A model generated the notes under the pieces. That model had not been told where the DNA came from and did not search any database. It was given only the letters and a program-made list of their open reading frames with translations. Shown here one piece after another: positions 1 to 8,506 of a stretch of DNA of 60,354 nucleotides. Source of the DNA: DAOUEG01 sp964595455. GTDB taxonomy: Bacteria; Chloroflexota; Dehalococcoidia; Dehalococcoidales; RBG-16-60-22. The position numbers were made by a program, and so were the translations under genes. The stretch covers positions 1 through 60,354 of the forward strand of contig CAZQQL010000004.1 of assembly GCA_964595455.1 (NCBI GenBank), given 5' to 3'. The first letter of the stretch is position 1, and every line of letters starts with the position of its first letter.

Positions 1-297
1 CTGCATGTCATGCCTCTCTTGACCTTTCATGAAGGGGAAATCGTCAGGGCCGGACTGGTACGCGCCGTGAGTAAAGGCACGGACAGGATTTATGATTTCG
101 TGAAGAACAACACCCCGATAAAAGAACTGATGATTGTTCACAGTCAGGTCATCGACCAGGCGAAGCAACTAAAGCACCGTCTTGGTGAATTCATTCAGGA
201 AGAGAAAATTTCCATCGCCGAACTCGGCGCCGGGTTAGGGGTTCACGGAGGGCCGGGCGTCTTACTGGCGGCTATCCGACGGTCTCCCAACGCATAA
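1..297 (+). CDS. DegV family protein, C-terminal part (5' end outside window)
   Basis: The reading frame is open from the first base, so the true start lies upstream. The visible part has the C-terminal traits of DegV fatty-acid-binding proteins: a strand with a 'TFHEGEIV' turn, a helix with 'VHSQVIDQA', and a final segment 'GLGVHGGPGVLLAAI' close to the family's conserved H-x-GPG end. DegV proteins bind a fatty acid in a two-domain fold; in Firmicutes relatives (FakB) they present it to a fatty acid kinase, but no kinase is visible here. The gene ends 18 bases before the next start on the same strand, so the two may be co-transcribed. Function beyond fatty-acid binding is inference. Confidence 0.8.
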   Translation: MHVMPLLTFHEGEIVRAGLVRAVSKGTDRIYDFVKNNTPIKELMIVHSQVIDQAKQLKHRLGEFIQEEKISIAELGAGLGVHGGPGVLLAAIRRSPNA

Positions 298-315
298 AAC
301 ATAGTGGAGAGAGAA

Positions 316-1293
316 ATGCTAGCCGCAGTAACAGGCGCCTCCGGGCATTTGGGAGCAAACCTGGTACGCTCCCTTATAGTTAAAAAATGGCGGGTACGAG
401 CGCTTGTTCATAACGATACGCGCGCTCTGGATGGGCTCGATATCGAACGTGTTCAGGGTGATGTCCTCGATAAAGAATCATTGATACGGGCATTTACCGG
501 CGCGGATGTGGTCTTTCACCTGGCCGGGCTGATATCGATCGTAAGCTGGGACCGTAAAGAGGTCGAAGCGGTAAACATCACCGGTGTGAAAAACGTGGTG
601 GAAGCATGCCAGTCCACCGGAGTGAAAAGGCTGCTGCATACCAGTTCGTTTCATGCGCACCAGCAGGAGCCTCTGGACAAACCACTCGATGAATCACGCC
701 CGCTTCATGACGGGACATATCCCCCCTATGATCATTCCAAGGCCGAGGGCGAAAGGGTTGTGAGGGCCGCCATCGGTCGAGGCATGGATGCGATAATCAT
801 CAATCCGGGAGGAATGCTGGGACCTAACGACTTTAAACCTTCATACTTTGGGACGACACTGTTATCCATGGCCAGGGGCAAACTACCGGCACTGGTTGAT
901 GCGGGGCTCTGCTGGGTTGATATCCGGGATGTTGCCGAAGGCATGATAACCGCCTGCGAGAATGCAAAACCGGGCACCAAGTATATATTAAGCGGTCAAT
1001 GGGTCACCCTGAAATACGTAGCCGAACAAGCAGCCGGCATTACCGGTGTAAAACCGCCGCGTATGGTAGTACCGATGTGGTTGGCCAAGGCTGGCGCTCC
1101 GATATCCATGCTGTTGGACCAGGTGAGAGGAAGGCAACCCGTGTTAACGCCGATATCCCTGAAAGAACTCGAGAGTAATCCCTTACTCAGCCATGAAAAG
1201 GCGAGCCGAGAGCTGGGATATCAACCACGCCCCATAGAGCAGGCATTAGCCGACACCATTGGCTGGTTCCGGTCTCATGGTTTCCTGGACTAG
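316..1293 (+). CDS. NAD(P)-dependent epimerase/dehydratase (extended SDR)
   Basis: An extended short-chain dehydrogenase/reductase. A Rossmann nucleotide-binding motif TGASGHLG sits at about residues 5-12, a Ser-rich strand 'HTSS' near residue 110, and the catalytic pair in YDHSK at about residues 138-142. The overall look is of dihydroflavonol reductase or NDP-sugar epimerase relatives. ATG at 316 is chosen because a GGAG Shine-Dalgarno sequence lies six bases upstream; an in-frame GTG at 304 lies inside that ribosome site and is less likely. The substrate cannot be read from sequence. The gene follows the DegV gene closely and is followed 38 bases later by a membrane protein on the same strand. 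Confidence 0.85.
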   Translation: MLAAVTGASGHLGANLVRSLIVKKWRVRALVHNDTRALDGLDIERVQGDVLDKESLIRAFTGADVVFHLAGLISIVSWDRKEVEAVNITGVKNVVEACQSTGVKRLLHTSSFHAHQQEPLDKPLDESRPLHDGTYPPYDHSKAEGERVVRAAIGRGMDAIIINPGGMLGPNDFKPSYFGTTLLSMARGKLPALVDAGLCWVDIRDVAEGMITACENAKPGTKYILSGQWVTLKYVAEQAAGITGVKPPRMVVPMWLAKAGAPISMLLDQVRGRQPVLTPISLKELESNPLLSHEKASRELGYQPRPIEQALADTIGWFRSHGFLD

Positions 1294-1331
1294 AGCTACC
1301 TGCAAATCTTCATTATTAAGGAAGTGGCATT

Positions 1332-1865
1332 ATGACTTCACAACACATCATTCTTCTTATCATCAACGTCATCGGGGGAGCTGCGGTTATCGGCAGCTAT
1401 ATCTTCGGCCTTAACGCGCAGTCGGGCGGGGCCAACGTACTGTGGGGAGGTGTTCCAGCGAATATCAGGCCGGTCTATACGGTTTCGATGATCCTCTCCG
1501 CCCTCGGTTATTTCGCCTTCCTGTTTTACATCTTCTTCCGGCTGGAACCTGCACAGGTGAGTATCTGGGGCGTTGCCGGCTTTACCCTTTTCTACGTGAT
1601 ATTCATCTTCATGCTGATACCCTCCGCCTTTTGGATGCCGCTGACAAACGTCTATGCCGGTAATCCGGCCGCGGGGATGTGGTTCCTGGTTCGGACCGTT
1701 TTGTTTATTGTCGGCCTGGCTTCGCTGGCCCTTTTCGTGGCGTTACTGACACTACAGGGCAAGGTTCCCGGAACCTCGTATTGGCTGGCGGTCATCGGCA
1801 GCGGGTACTTCGCTTTCCATACGCTGGTGCTCGATGCCTTCATCTGGGCGGCGCTGTTCAAATAG
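1332..1865 (+). CDS. Hypothetical integral membrane protein
   Basis: A 177-residue very hydrophobic protein with about five predicted membrane spans: residues 5-27, 45-69, 78-98, 112-137 and 150-172. No family is recognised and there are no charged catalytic motifs. The start follows a GGAAG ribosome site. It lies just after the SDR gene on the same strand, so it could be the last gene of that small operon. Loops are short, which fits a compact membrane bundle rather than a transporter of a known class. Function unknown. Confidence 0.65.
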   Translation: MTSQHIILLIINVIGGAAVIGSYIFGLNAQSGGANVLWGGVPANIRPVYTVSMILSALGYFAFLFYIFFRLEPAQVSIWGVAGFTLFYVIFIFMLIPSAFWMPLTNVYAGNPAAGMWFLVRTVLFIVGLASLALFVALLTLQGKVPGTSYWLAVIGSGYFAFHTLVLDAFIWAALFK

Positions 1866-1891
1866 AAGTCAAGAACATTCCCTTACAGCCC

Positions 1892-2194
1892 TTACCTGGT
1901 TGGGCCGGGATTCTTGATGAACAAAGCCGCTGCGGCCCCCGCCAGGCAGAATATCGCTGCTACTATCATGGCCGTGTTCAGGCTGCCGGCAAACTCGTTG
2001 GTGAACATGCGCACCATGGCCGCCTGTGCTATCGTTATTTTTACCTGGTCCGGTATGCCGGCCGTGCTGTTCACGGCTGAAATGAGTCCGCCGGCCAGCC
2101 GCGACTGAAGAACCGCGCCGAGGACGGCAATGCCGAGCAGGCTGCCGATTTTCCGCATCGAATGTCCATATCGCGTCTTGATGTGATTACCCAA
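1892..2194 (-). pseudogene. C-terminal fragment of a DHA2-type MFS drug transporter
   Basis: The frame encodes about 100 residues. From about residue 13 it resembles the last quarter of EmrB/QacA-type 14-span transporters: 'RKIGSLLGIAVLGAVL' matches the conserved span that follows the last cytoplasmic loop, and there is a final span near residues 75-92. A full member has about 480-520 residues, so some 400 residues are missing. The sequence upstream on the same strand, 2195-2320, shows no continuation in any frame. I read it as the remnant of a deleted transporter gene. It could still be expressed as a small membrane protein, but no ribosome site supports this. Confidence 0.6.
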
Positions 2195-2218
2195 AAAGCG
2201 CCGCTTCTTATTCCGGCG

Positions 2219-2247
2219 TTGTTTGGGTCAGACGACTATGGTATAAC
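2219..2247 (+). promoter_or_regulatory. Possible sigma-70-type promoter for the acetyltransferase
   Basis: TTGTTT and TATAAC are separated by 17 bases. The -10 matches consensus at five of six positions, the -35 at only three. It lies about 75 bases before the GNAT start at 2321. Confidence 0.35.
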
Positions 2248-2320
2248 GGGAAAGAAGTTAATCGTTGGTTTTTGTTAACTGGACAAGCGAACGTTTTTTC
2301 ATGTTTGACAGGGTACAGAG

Positions 2321-2767
2321 ATGACGGAAGTCACAATCGTAGAGAGCAATAAAAAGGATTTCCTTGATTTACTCTTATTAGCCGATGAACAGGAATCCAT
2401 GATAGACAAATATCTGGAACGAGGTGAGCTTTTTGCCTTATACGATGGTGACTTGAAAAGTGTTTGCGTAGTTACGCGGGAAAGCGATGATGTTTGCGAG
2501 CTAAAAAATATAGCCACTGATAAAAATTGGCAAGGTAAAGGGTATGGAAGCAAGCTTTTAAACCACATATTCTCGCATTACAAGGGCAGGTATCGGGGAA
2601 TGCTTGTGGGAACAGGCGACATCCCATGGATACTGCAGTTTTATCAAAAAAACGGTTTCAGGATTTCGCACAGGATAAAAGATTTTTTCACAGACAACTA
2701 CGACCACCCCATATTTGACGGTGGTATTCAATTAGTAGATATGGTTTACTTGAAACGAAGCCTTTAA
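2321..2767 (+). CDS. GNAT family N-acetyltransferase
   Basis: A 148-residue single-domain GNAT enzyme, predicted to move an acetyl group from acetyl-CoA to an amine. The acetyl-CoA pyrophosphate loop, Q/RxxGxG/A, is seen as 'WQGKGYGSKLL' at about residues 70-80, after the beta-4 strand 'CELKNIATD'. The later 'FYQKNGFRIS' is the usual 'Y.k.GF' of motif B. Base composition is clearly more AT-rich than the neighbouring genes, with many AAA, TTA and GAT codons, which suggests recent transfer. It lies alone between a transporter remnant and a convergent hydrolase gene. The acceptor is unknown. Confidence 0.85.
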   Translation: MTEVTIVESNKKDFLDLLLLADEQESMIDKYLERGELFALYDGDLKSVCVVTRESDDVCELKNIATDKNWQGKGYGSKLLNHIFSHYKGRYRGMLVGTGDIPWILQFYQKNGFRISHRIKDFFTDNYDHPIFDGGIQLVDMVYLKRSL

Positions 2768-2937
2768 GCATGCTATGCAGCCGCCATCAATCGCGCTTTG
2801 AGGTTTGCCGCTTTTGCCGCATTTTTGTAAGAACAGAAAGAGAAATCAACGATACTGAGTTTGAAGACCGCCTCGAGGCTTTTGCTGGTGCTACCTGTCG
2901 ATACCTCAGCTCCACGAGTGCGATATAGCGAAAAACA

Positions 2938-4170
2938 CTAAGAATGCTGAGCAAGAAACCGTTCGTCCTCTTCGAGATAATACAGCCAGGTATTGCGTGA
3001 CATGAGACAAATATCCGTATCAAACAGCTTCTTAAGTATCTCCCTTCTCTGCCGGCGGGCGGGCACGTATTCATAATCCAATTTTAGAATGATATCCAAC
3101 GTCTCAAGCGCCAGTTGCAACTGTCCATCGGCAGTGAGTTTCTTCGCCGTTCTTACAATGGCTTCATCATCGCCTATGAGACCACGTACCACTCCGGATA
3201 TCTCTTTTTTCGGCCGGGGCAGGAGGCTGGAAGGGGAAAAATCAAAGTACCCGCAATACCGTTTCCATATGTTGTGGATGGCAAACTCCCGCCGTGAGTA
3301 TATCTGCTGTAAATTCGGGCTTTTTTCCAGGTGAGGGGGAAGCTGGATTTCTTCCGTCATCTGTTCAAGATTTTTGCCTTCATTGATTGCTTTTACTACC
3401 GAATCCTGGAGATATCTCAGGAGTTCGATATTCTCGCGGAGCACTTCAAGTATCTTCTCCCTGGTAATAAGGACGACATCGCCGCCGACAGCAATGTCCG
3501 GGTCAAGCGCGAGCACTCTTTCCAAGGCAACAGCCCATTCCTCAGCGTACCGCTGGACTTTAAAGGGATTTCCAAGATTGGGAAACGAAGCTTCCAGTAA
3601 GTCCCCGCAGAACACGGTTTTCTCTTCCGGTATCCAGACGAGTGTGTGGTCATCCGTCTCCCCCTTTCCATGAAACAGATAAAAAGTCTTACCTCCCAGC
3701 CGGAATGTATACTCGTCCGAGTAGGTATCAGTAGGATAAATGAACGGGTACTTCGGCATGAGCTCGCTTTTCAGGTCAAAGTGTATCTGGATTTTCATGA
3801 TCCTGTTGATGTATTCTGCCGTCAACTCGTGGCGTTTGAACCGGGATATCAGGTTCTCATGAGCAAGTATCCTGGGATTGTTCTCCATAAACGCATAGGT
3901 GCCCCGGGAATGATCAGCGTGACCGTGGGTATATATCACGTATTTCACGGGCCTATCAGTTTCTCTGGCGATTTCCTCCTTGATGAGCGAACTGTGAAAC
4001 GGTTCGCCGGTATCGATGACGACCACGCCGTCATCCGTAATAACCCAGCTTGCATAAGCGTAGTGAGATTCCTGGTGTAAATTGCATTGTACCGTGCGTA
4101 TACTGTCAGTTAAATTGTGCACCTCGAGCTTGTCAGGAAATGCGGATAACCCTGTTTTTCTTTCCAGCAT
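2938..4170 (-). CDS. Metallo-beta-lactamase-fold hydrolase, alkylsulfatase-like
   Basis: The N-terminal half is a metallo-beta-lactamase domain with the zinc motif THGHADH at residues 81-87 (H82, H84, D86, H87), a further metal-ligand strand 'HGKGETDDH' at about 167-175 and 'CGD' ending at D190. The C-terminal part, about residues 265-400, is helical and resembles the dimerisation region of alkyl sulfatases (SdsA1/BDS1 group). It may hydrolyse an alkyl sulfate ester or a related substrate, but the family is broad and the substrate is inference. The ATG at 4170 follows a strong AGGAGG site five bases upstream. It stands alone, convergent to the acetyltransferase and divergent from the LuxR regulator. 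Confidence 0.8.
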   Translation of the reverse strand: MLERKTGLSAFPDKLEVHNLTDSIRTVQCNLHQESHYAYASWVITDDGVVVIDTGEPFHSSLIKEEIARETDRPVKYVIYTHGHADHSRGTYAFMENNPRILAHENLISRFKRHELTAEYINRIMKIQIHFDLKSELMPKYPFIYPTDTYSDEYTFRLGGKTFYLFHGKGETDDHTLVWIPEEKTVFCGDLLEASFPNLGNPFKVQRYAEEWAVALERVLALDPDIAVGGDVVLITREKILEVLRENIELLRYLQDSVVKAINEGKNLEQMTEEIQLPPHLEKSPNLQQIYSRREFAIHNIWKRYCGYFDFSPSSLLPRPKKEISGVVRGLIGDDEAIVRTAKKLTADGQLQLALETLDIILKLDYEYVPARRQRREILKKLFDTDICLMSRNTWLYYLEEDERFLAQHS

Positions 4171-4401
4171 ATTCTCCTCCTGATATTAAAGGCGATTGTT
4201 ACCCGTAATATACCCCCAGGATGAAGCGAATGTCCACCCAGGAGGTGTAAATCATCGCTGTTCGGTCGATTAGTTTGTCGATCTGCTGTCTCATATTCTA
4301 ATGGCGAGAGTGATATCGAAACCCTTGCCACTATTACCTGGTGTTATCTCAGCTCCACCATACCGGCAGATAACCGGTACCGCTTTTCCGGACCAATCCA
4401 C

Positions 4402-4418
4402 CACAATTGTGTTATACT
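4402..4418 (+). promoter_or_regulatory. Palindrome and -10 box upstream of the LuxR regulator
   Basis: The perfect 10-base palindrome CACAATTGTG (4402-4411) directly precedes a TATACT -10-like box (4413-4418). No good -35 is visible, which would fit activator dependence. It may be an operator for autoregulation of the MalT-like gene that starts about 60 bases downstream. Confidence 0.35.
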
Positions 4419-4476
4419 ATTAACACCACTACGACCAATGTCCTATCCACGAGTCAAGAGTTGAGTGAGGGGCCTC

Positions 4477-7074
4477 ATGGAAACTCCGTTACTCGTGACC
4501 AAGCTTGTTGTCCCGCCAGCCCGGCCGGGCCTGGTGCCACGTTCGCACTTGACGGACAGACTAACGGAAGGCCTCGGTTTCAGCCTCGTACTCGTGTCCG
4601 CGCCGGCCGGCTTCGGTAAGACCACGCTGCTGAGCGACTGGGCGCGCTCCGGCCAGTCCGGGGTGCGCACGGCCTGGGTCTCGCTCGATGATGGAGACAA
4701 TGATCCTGTCCGATTCTGGGACTACTTTCTCGCCGCCCTGCGGACCATTCACCCCGGTTGCGGGGAAAGGGCCCTTCCCTGGCTGCATTCACCCCAGCCG
4801 CCCCCTATCGAATCTATCCTGGCCATACTGATCAACGATCTTTCCAAAGCTCCGGGTAAGCTGGCTATCATTCTTGATGACTATCACCTTATCCGGTCGC
4901 AGCAGATACATGACGGTATCGCCTACTTCATCGAGCACCTGCCTTCCCATATCCGTCTGGTGATCGCCGCCCGGGCCGACCCGCCGCTACAACTGGCGCA
5001 CTTCCGCGGCAAAGGCATGCTGCTTGAAGTACGTACCGATGACCTGCGCTTTTCTCTTGACGATGCCGCGAGCTTGCTGAAGGAAATGAAAGCATCCGAA
5101 CTCTCCGACACAGACATTGCCGCCCTTAATGAACGCACCGAAGGATGGGCGATAGGTTTGAAAATGGCTGCTCTTTCCATGAAGGGACAGAATGACGTCC
5201 CCGGTTTCATCAACGCCTTCACCGGCAGCCAGCGCTATATCATGGACTACCTGATGGAAGAGGTGCTTCAGAAGCAGACGCAGGAACTGAAGGAGTTCCT
5301 GCTCAAGACCTCGGTGCTTGACCGGCTCACCGGCCCACTCTGTGATGAGCTGACCGGACGGAGCAACAGCCGGGATATGCTCATCGCTCTTGAACGCGGG
5401 CACCTGTTCATCGTACCACTGGACGAGGAGCGGCAATGGTACCGCTACGAACACCTCTTCGCCGACCTGCTGCGACACCAATGCGAAACGGCCCAAGGAA
5501 CGGAATACGTTGCTGGTTTACACCGCCGGGCGAGCCAGTGGTACGAAGATAGTAACCTGCCCGATGAAGCCATCCATCATGCCCTGACGGCCGAAGACTG
5601 GCAGCGCGCGCTGAGACTCATAGATGCTTATCATGAAGCACGCTGGAAACGCGGGGAGTTCAACACACTGCTCGGTTGGTTACAGCCAATTCCTCATGAC
5701 ATTTTTCGTGAACATCATCATCTTTACAGCCTTTATGCCTCAATCCTGGCTTCAGCAGGTCGTTTGGAAGAGGCCGAGGAGGCTCTCGGATATCTGGAAG
5801 CAGTCGGCCAGGATGATACAATCAGGGCAAGCGTCGCCTTTGCGCGGGGAATCCTGTACAAATACCAGGGGGATATCCGTTGCATTGAATTGCTGGAGAA
5901 GGCGTTCAAGCTGTTGCCACGTGACGATATTGCCATGCGTAGCCGGGTAGCCGTGAATATCGCCCATGCACGTCAACGCCACGGACCGCTCCGGGAAGCC
6001 GAAAAATGGGCGACGATTGCCTGTGAACTGGGTAAGCAGGCTGGTGATATCCTGGGCGTTGCACAAACCCTGAGCCAACTGGCGATCATTGCCGCGTATC
6101 AGGGGAAGCTGAAGCGGGCTGCTGCGTTATTCGAGACATCCAATCAATTCAATGAAAAGAACGGACTGGGAGCAGCAGATTACGGCTTGTTATGCTGGGT
6201 CCACTATTTCTTAAATAACCTGGATACCGCCATTGAAAACGCCATGCTAGGTGACACACAGGACAAACCGGACTTAGTGGCGCTTTTTGTCCAAGCCATG
6301 ATATGCCTGGCAAGAGGCGACACGACCGGAGCGGAAATAGCGATAACCAGACTGGACCAGGTCCAGCTCGATCCGACGATTGATTCTACCTGGCATGCAT
6401 GGTATATTGCTAGTCGCGTTTTGTATTGCTTACGACTCGGAAACCAGGATGAAGCCGCCAGATGGGGTGAGCGGTTACCGGATTATCATGCTCTGTTTGT
6501 CAACATCCGCTATATCCCGGCGCGGCTGCTGCTGACACAGGGCAGGAAAGAAGCAGCGGTCGCCTTTCTGCGGGAAATCTACGATGACGCCGCACGGTTT
6601 GGAGCGAGGCTGGCTGAAAATCATATACGAATCTACCAGGCACTGGCGGCAGATGACGAGGAACAGGCGCTGGCGTTCCTCACTGAAGCGCTGACCATGG
6701 CGGAGCCGGAAGGCATCATCCGCTTCTTCGTTGACGAAGGCAGACCGCTTAAACCGCTTCTTGATAAAGCCCTGGACCGGGGAATCACGCCTGAATTCAC
6801 ACGGAGGTTGCTTGATATCATCGACGATGAAGAGCGGCAAAGGCAGGCAGCAACAAGAACCGCCGTACCCACGCCGCCGCCCGGCATCCTCAGTGCACGG
6901 GAACTGGAAATCCTCCGTCTCCTTACTGATAACGTCTCCAACCAACAAATAGCCGCCAGCCTGAGCATCAGCCTTGGTACCGTCAAAACACACGTCCACC
7001 ACATTATTGAAAAACTGGAAGTGAAGGACCGCCGCCAGGCTGTCCAACGGGCCAGGGAACTCAAGCTGATGTAA
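4477..7074 (+). CDS. MalT-type LuxR family transcriptional regulator (STAND ATPase)
   Basis: An 865-residue regulator with the full MalT layout. The N-terminal NTPase module has a Walker A 'APAGFGKTT' at about residues 42-50 and a Walker B 'LAIILDDYH' at about 130-138. A winged-helix and TPR-like superhelical region follows at about 280-760, and the C-terminal LuxR helix-turn-helix lies at about 800-860 ('LSARELEILRLL', then 'NQQIAASLSISLGTVKTHV'). Known relatives bind ATP and an inducer, oligomerise and activate transcription. ATG 4477 is chosen over the in-frame GTG 4465 because GAGGGG lies just before it. The target genes may include the two genes downstream; the inducer is unknown. Confidence 0.9.
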   Translation: METPLLVTKLVVPPARPGLVPRSHLTDRLTEGLGFSLVLVSAPAGFGKTTLLSDWARSGQSGVRTAWVSLDDGDNDPVRFWDYFLAALRTIHPGCGERALPWLHSPQPPPIESILAILINDLSKAPGKLAIILDDYHLIRSQQIHDGIAYFIEHLPSHIRLVIAARADPPLQLAHFRGKGMLLEVRTDDLRFSLDDAASLLKEMKASELSDTDIAALNERTEGWAIGLKMAALSMKGQNDVPGFINAFTGSQRYIMDYLMEEVLQKQTQELKEFLLKTSVLDRLTGPLCDELTGRSNSRDMLIALERGHLFIVPLDEERQWYRYEHLFADLLRHQCETAQGTEYVAGLHRRASQWYEDSNLPDEAIHHALTAEDWQRALRLIDAYHEARWKRGEFNTLLGWLQPIPHDIFREHHHLYSLYASILASAGRLEEAEEALGYLEAVGQDDTIRASVAFARGILYKYQGDIRCIELLEKAFKLLPRDDIAMRSRVAVNIAHARQRHGPLREAEKWATIACELGKQAGDILGVAQTLSQLAIIAAYQGKLKRAAALFETSNQFNEKNGLGAADYGLLCWVHYFLNNLDTAIENAMLGDTQDKPDLVALFVQAMICLARGDTTGAEIAITRLDQVQLDPTIDSTWHAWYIASRVLYCLRLGNQDEAARWGERLPDYHALFVNIRYIPARLLLTQGRKEAAVAFLREIYDDAARFGARLAENHIRIYQALAADDEEQALAFLTEALTMAEPEGIIRFFVDEGRPLKPLLDKALDRGITPEFTRRLLDIIDDEERQRQAATRTAVPTPPPGILSARELEILRLLTDNVSNQQIAASLSISLGTVKTHVHHIIEKLEVKDRRQAVQRARELKLM

Positions 7075-7116
7075 TTCCGCTGTTTACTATCTCAACCCTC
7101 AAAAAATCCATCTCTT

Positions 7117-7147
7117 AAATCTATCCTCAAATCTATCCCAGATAGAT
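7117..7147 (+). repeat. Direct repeat and palindrome between the LuxR gene and its downstream gene
   Basis: AAATCTATCC occurs twice, at 7117-7126 and 7129-7138, twelve bases apart. The second copy runs into the perfect inverted repeat ATCTATC-CCA-GATAGAT (7131-7147). The position, 50-80 bases before a small gene, fits an activator or repressor site. It is not followed by a T-run, so it does not look like a terminator. Confidence 0.5.
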
Positions 7148-7195
7148 TACAGGCGTCTTTTTCATTGCTAGCATGAACGTGTCGGGTAATTCCGC

Positions 7196-7435
7196 ATGAG
7201 GGCAGCGATGCAAGAGATAGAAATCCGGGTCAAGGGACATGTCGATAAGGATTGGTCGGATTGGTTCGATGGGTTCGACATCACCCATCCTGCATCCAAT
7301 GAAACCAGACTGGACGGACGGGTCCGAGACCAGGCGGAACTCCGCGGGATATTGTCCCGCCTCGCCGACCTGGGCCTCGAACTGGTATCCGTAAACACCT
7401 TCCCGCATTCCCGGAAACCGAACAAGAGGAGGTGA
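7196..7435 (+). CDS. Small conserved protein found next to LuxR regulators
   Basis: A 79-residue soluble protein of no known function. The pattern 'I.VKGH.DK.WSDWFDGF' near the N-terminus and 'T.LDGRVRDQAELRGILSRLADLGLELVSV' in the second half recalls small uncharacterised proteins I remember from Chloroflexota and Actinobacteria. These are often encoded near large transcriptional regulators. A predicted beta-alpha-beta layout with an Asp-Gln-x-x-Leu helix is visible. ATG 7196 is used; an alternative ATG at 7208 gives a 75-residue product. Its place 121 bases after the MalT-like gene, behind repeated sequence, suggests that the regulator controls it. That is inference. Confidence 0.6.
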   Translation: MRAAMQEIEIRVKGHVDKDWSDWFDGFDITHPASNETRLDGRVRDQAELRGILSRLADLGLELVSVNTFPHSRKPNKRR

Positions 7436-7509
7436 TCAGCATATAGGGATTAGTACACTGTCCCGGATGGGAAAACGCTAAAAGATAAAGACAAAAAAGG
7501 AGGCTACCA

Positions 7510-8424
7510 ATGAAAAAGCTGGTATGCTTTGTAGTAACAATATTCCTGATCTCCATCTACGTGGTACCGGGAGCCGCTCTGGGCGCCGCAACAACACCGG
7601 TACACGGGGACGTCTCAATGACGTCTGGGTACCTCGTCATCGATAGTTATTCCGGAACCCGGGTGAGCGGTCACATGGAGAGGACTTTTGTTTTCTCCGG
7701 AGACCTGAAAGGCACGGCTAAAGAAACCCTGTTCGTGACGCTTCCAGCAGCGAACAAGGATTCCATACTCGGGCAGGGAGAGATGACCTTTACCGGCAGC
7801 GTGCCCGGCGGCGAGAAGAGCAGTTTTCAATGCCATGCCGTCCATCGCCGCCCGGGTTCAACCAATGATCTTTGTGAGAGGTGCGAACTCACGTTCTCCG
7901 CTTCGGGCAATAACGGAACTGTCTCGGGCATGATAATTGTCGAGGTTGTTTACCACGATGGTTCCGGCTGGGAAGGTACCTATGATGGTAAAATCCAGTG
8001 CCAGAGCCAGACTGAAGACAACAAGGCACTCGTGGTCCGTTACTTTCAAGCTCAAGCCGAAGGAGATGCAGATACCATCGCTCAAACATTCGCGCCGGAC
8101 TATAAACGATACCTCTCGGCTGCCGCTCCGCCGCTCGATGCCGCCGGACAGATGAAGAGAATGGCGGGTTTACGCGCTGCCTTCCCTGACCTTAACGGCA
8201 CAGTCGACGCCATGATTGCCGAAGGTGATACAGTGGTCGCCCAACTGACCATTCAGGGTACGCACCAGGGCGAGTTTATGGGCATCGCTCCGACGGGCAA
8301 GACATTCAAGAGCCGGGTTATCGAGATCATCCGCATCGAGGACGGAAAATTCGTTAAACACTGGGGCGGCCCGGACACTTATGACATCCTGCAGCAACTG
8401 GGCGTATTTTCAACCGGGCAATAA
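7510..8424 (+). CDS. Secreted two-domain protein: beta-rich N-terminus plus SnoaL-like domain
   Basis: A signal peptide with a hydrophobic core covers about residues 5-27. Residues 35-165 form a beta-rich region with several 'F.GSV.G..SSF' and 'GTVSGMI' strands that recall DUF3224-type proteins; this match is weak. Residues 170-300 are a clear SnoaL/ester-cyclase-like (NTF2 fold) domain: 'VVRYFQAQAEGD', 'FPDL', 'GTHQGEFMGIAPTGK' and 'FVKHWGGPD'. Such domains bind or isomerise small hydrophobic ligands. A C-x2-C pair in 'LCERCELTF' lies near residue 120. The start follows AAGGAGG eight bases upstream. The protein is probably periplasmic or surface exposed; the ligand is unknown. Confidence 0.75.
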   Translation: MKKLVCFVVTIFLISIYVVPGAALGAATTPVHGDVSMTSGYLVIDSYSGTRVSGHMERTFVFSGDLKGTAKETLFVTLPAANKDSILGQGEMTFTGSVPGGEKSSFQCHAVHRRPGSTNDLCERCELTFSASGNNGTVSGMIIVEVVYHDGSGWEGTYDGKIQCQSQTEDNKALVVRYFQAQAEGDADTIAQTFAPDYKRYLSAAAPPLDAAGQMKRMAGLRAAFPDLNGTVDAMIAEGDTVVAQLTIQGTHQGEFMGIAPTGKTFKSRVIEIIRIEDGKFVKHWGGPDTYDILQQLGVFSTGQ

Positions 8425-8434
8425 AGGTACCCCC

Positions 8435-8487
8435 AAAAAAGCGGACCTCACCGGCACATTCTCGACGAACATGACCGATGAGGTCCG
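8435..8487 (-). terminator. Rho-independent terminator of the selenoprotein gene
   Basis: On the minus strand, a 13-base stem (8475-8487 pairing with 8442-8454, one G-U pair) with a 20-base loop is followed by TTTTTT. It lies 20 bases after the stop codon at 8507. Confidence 0.75.
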
Positions 8488-8506
8488 TACCTTTCAACGC
8501 TGAGTC

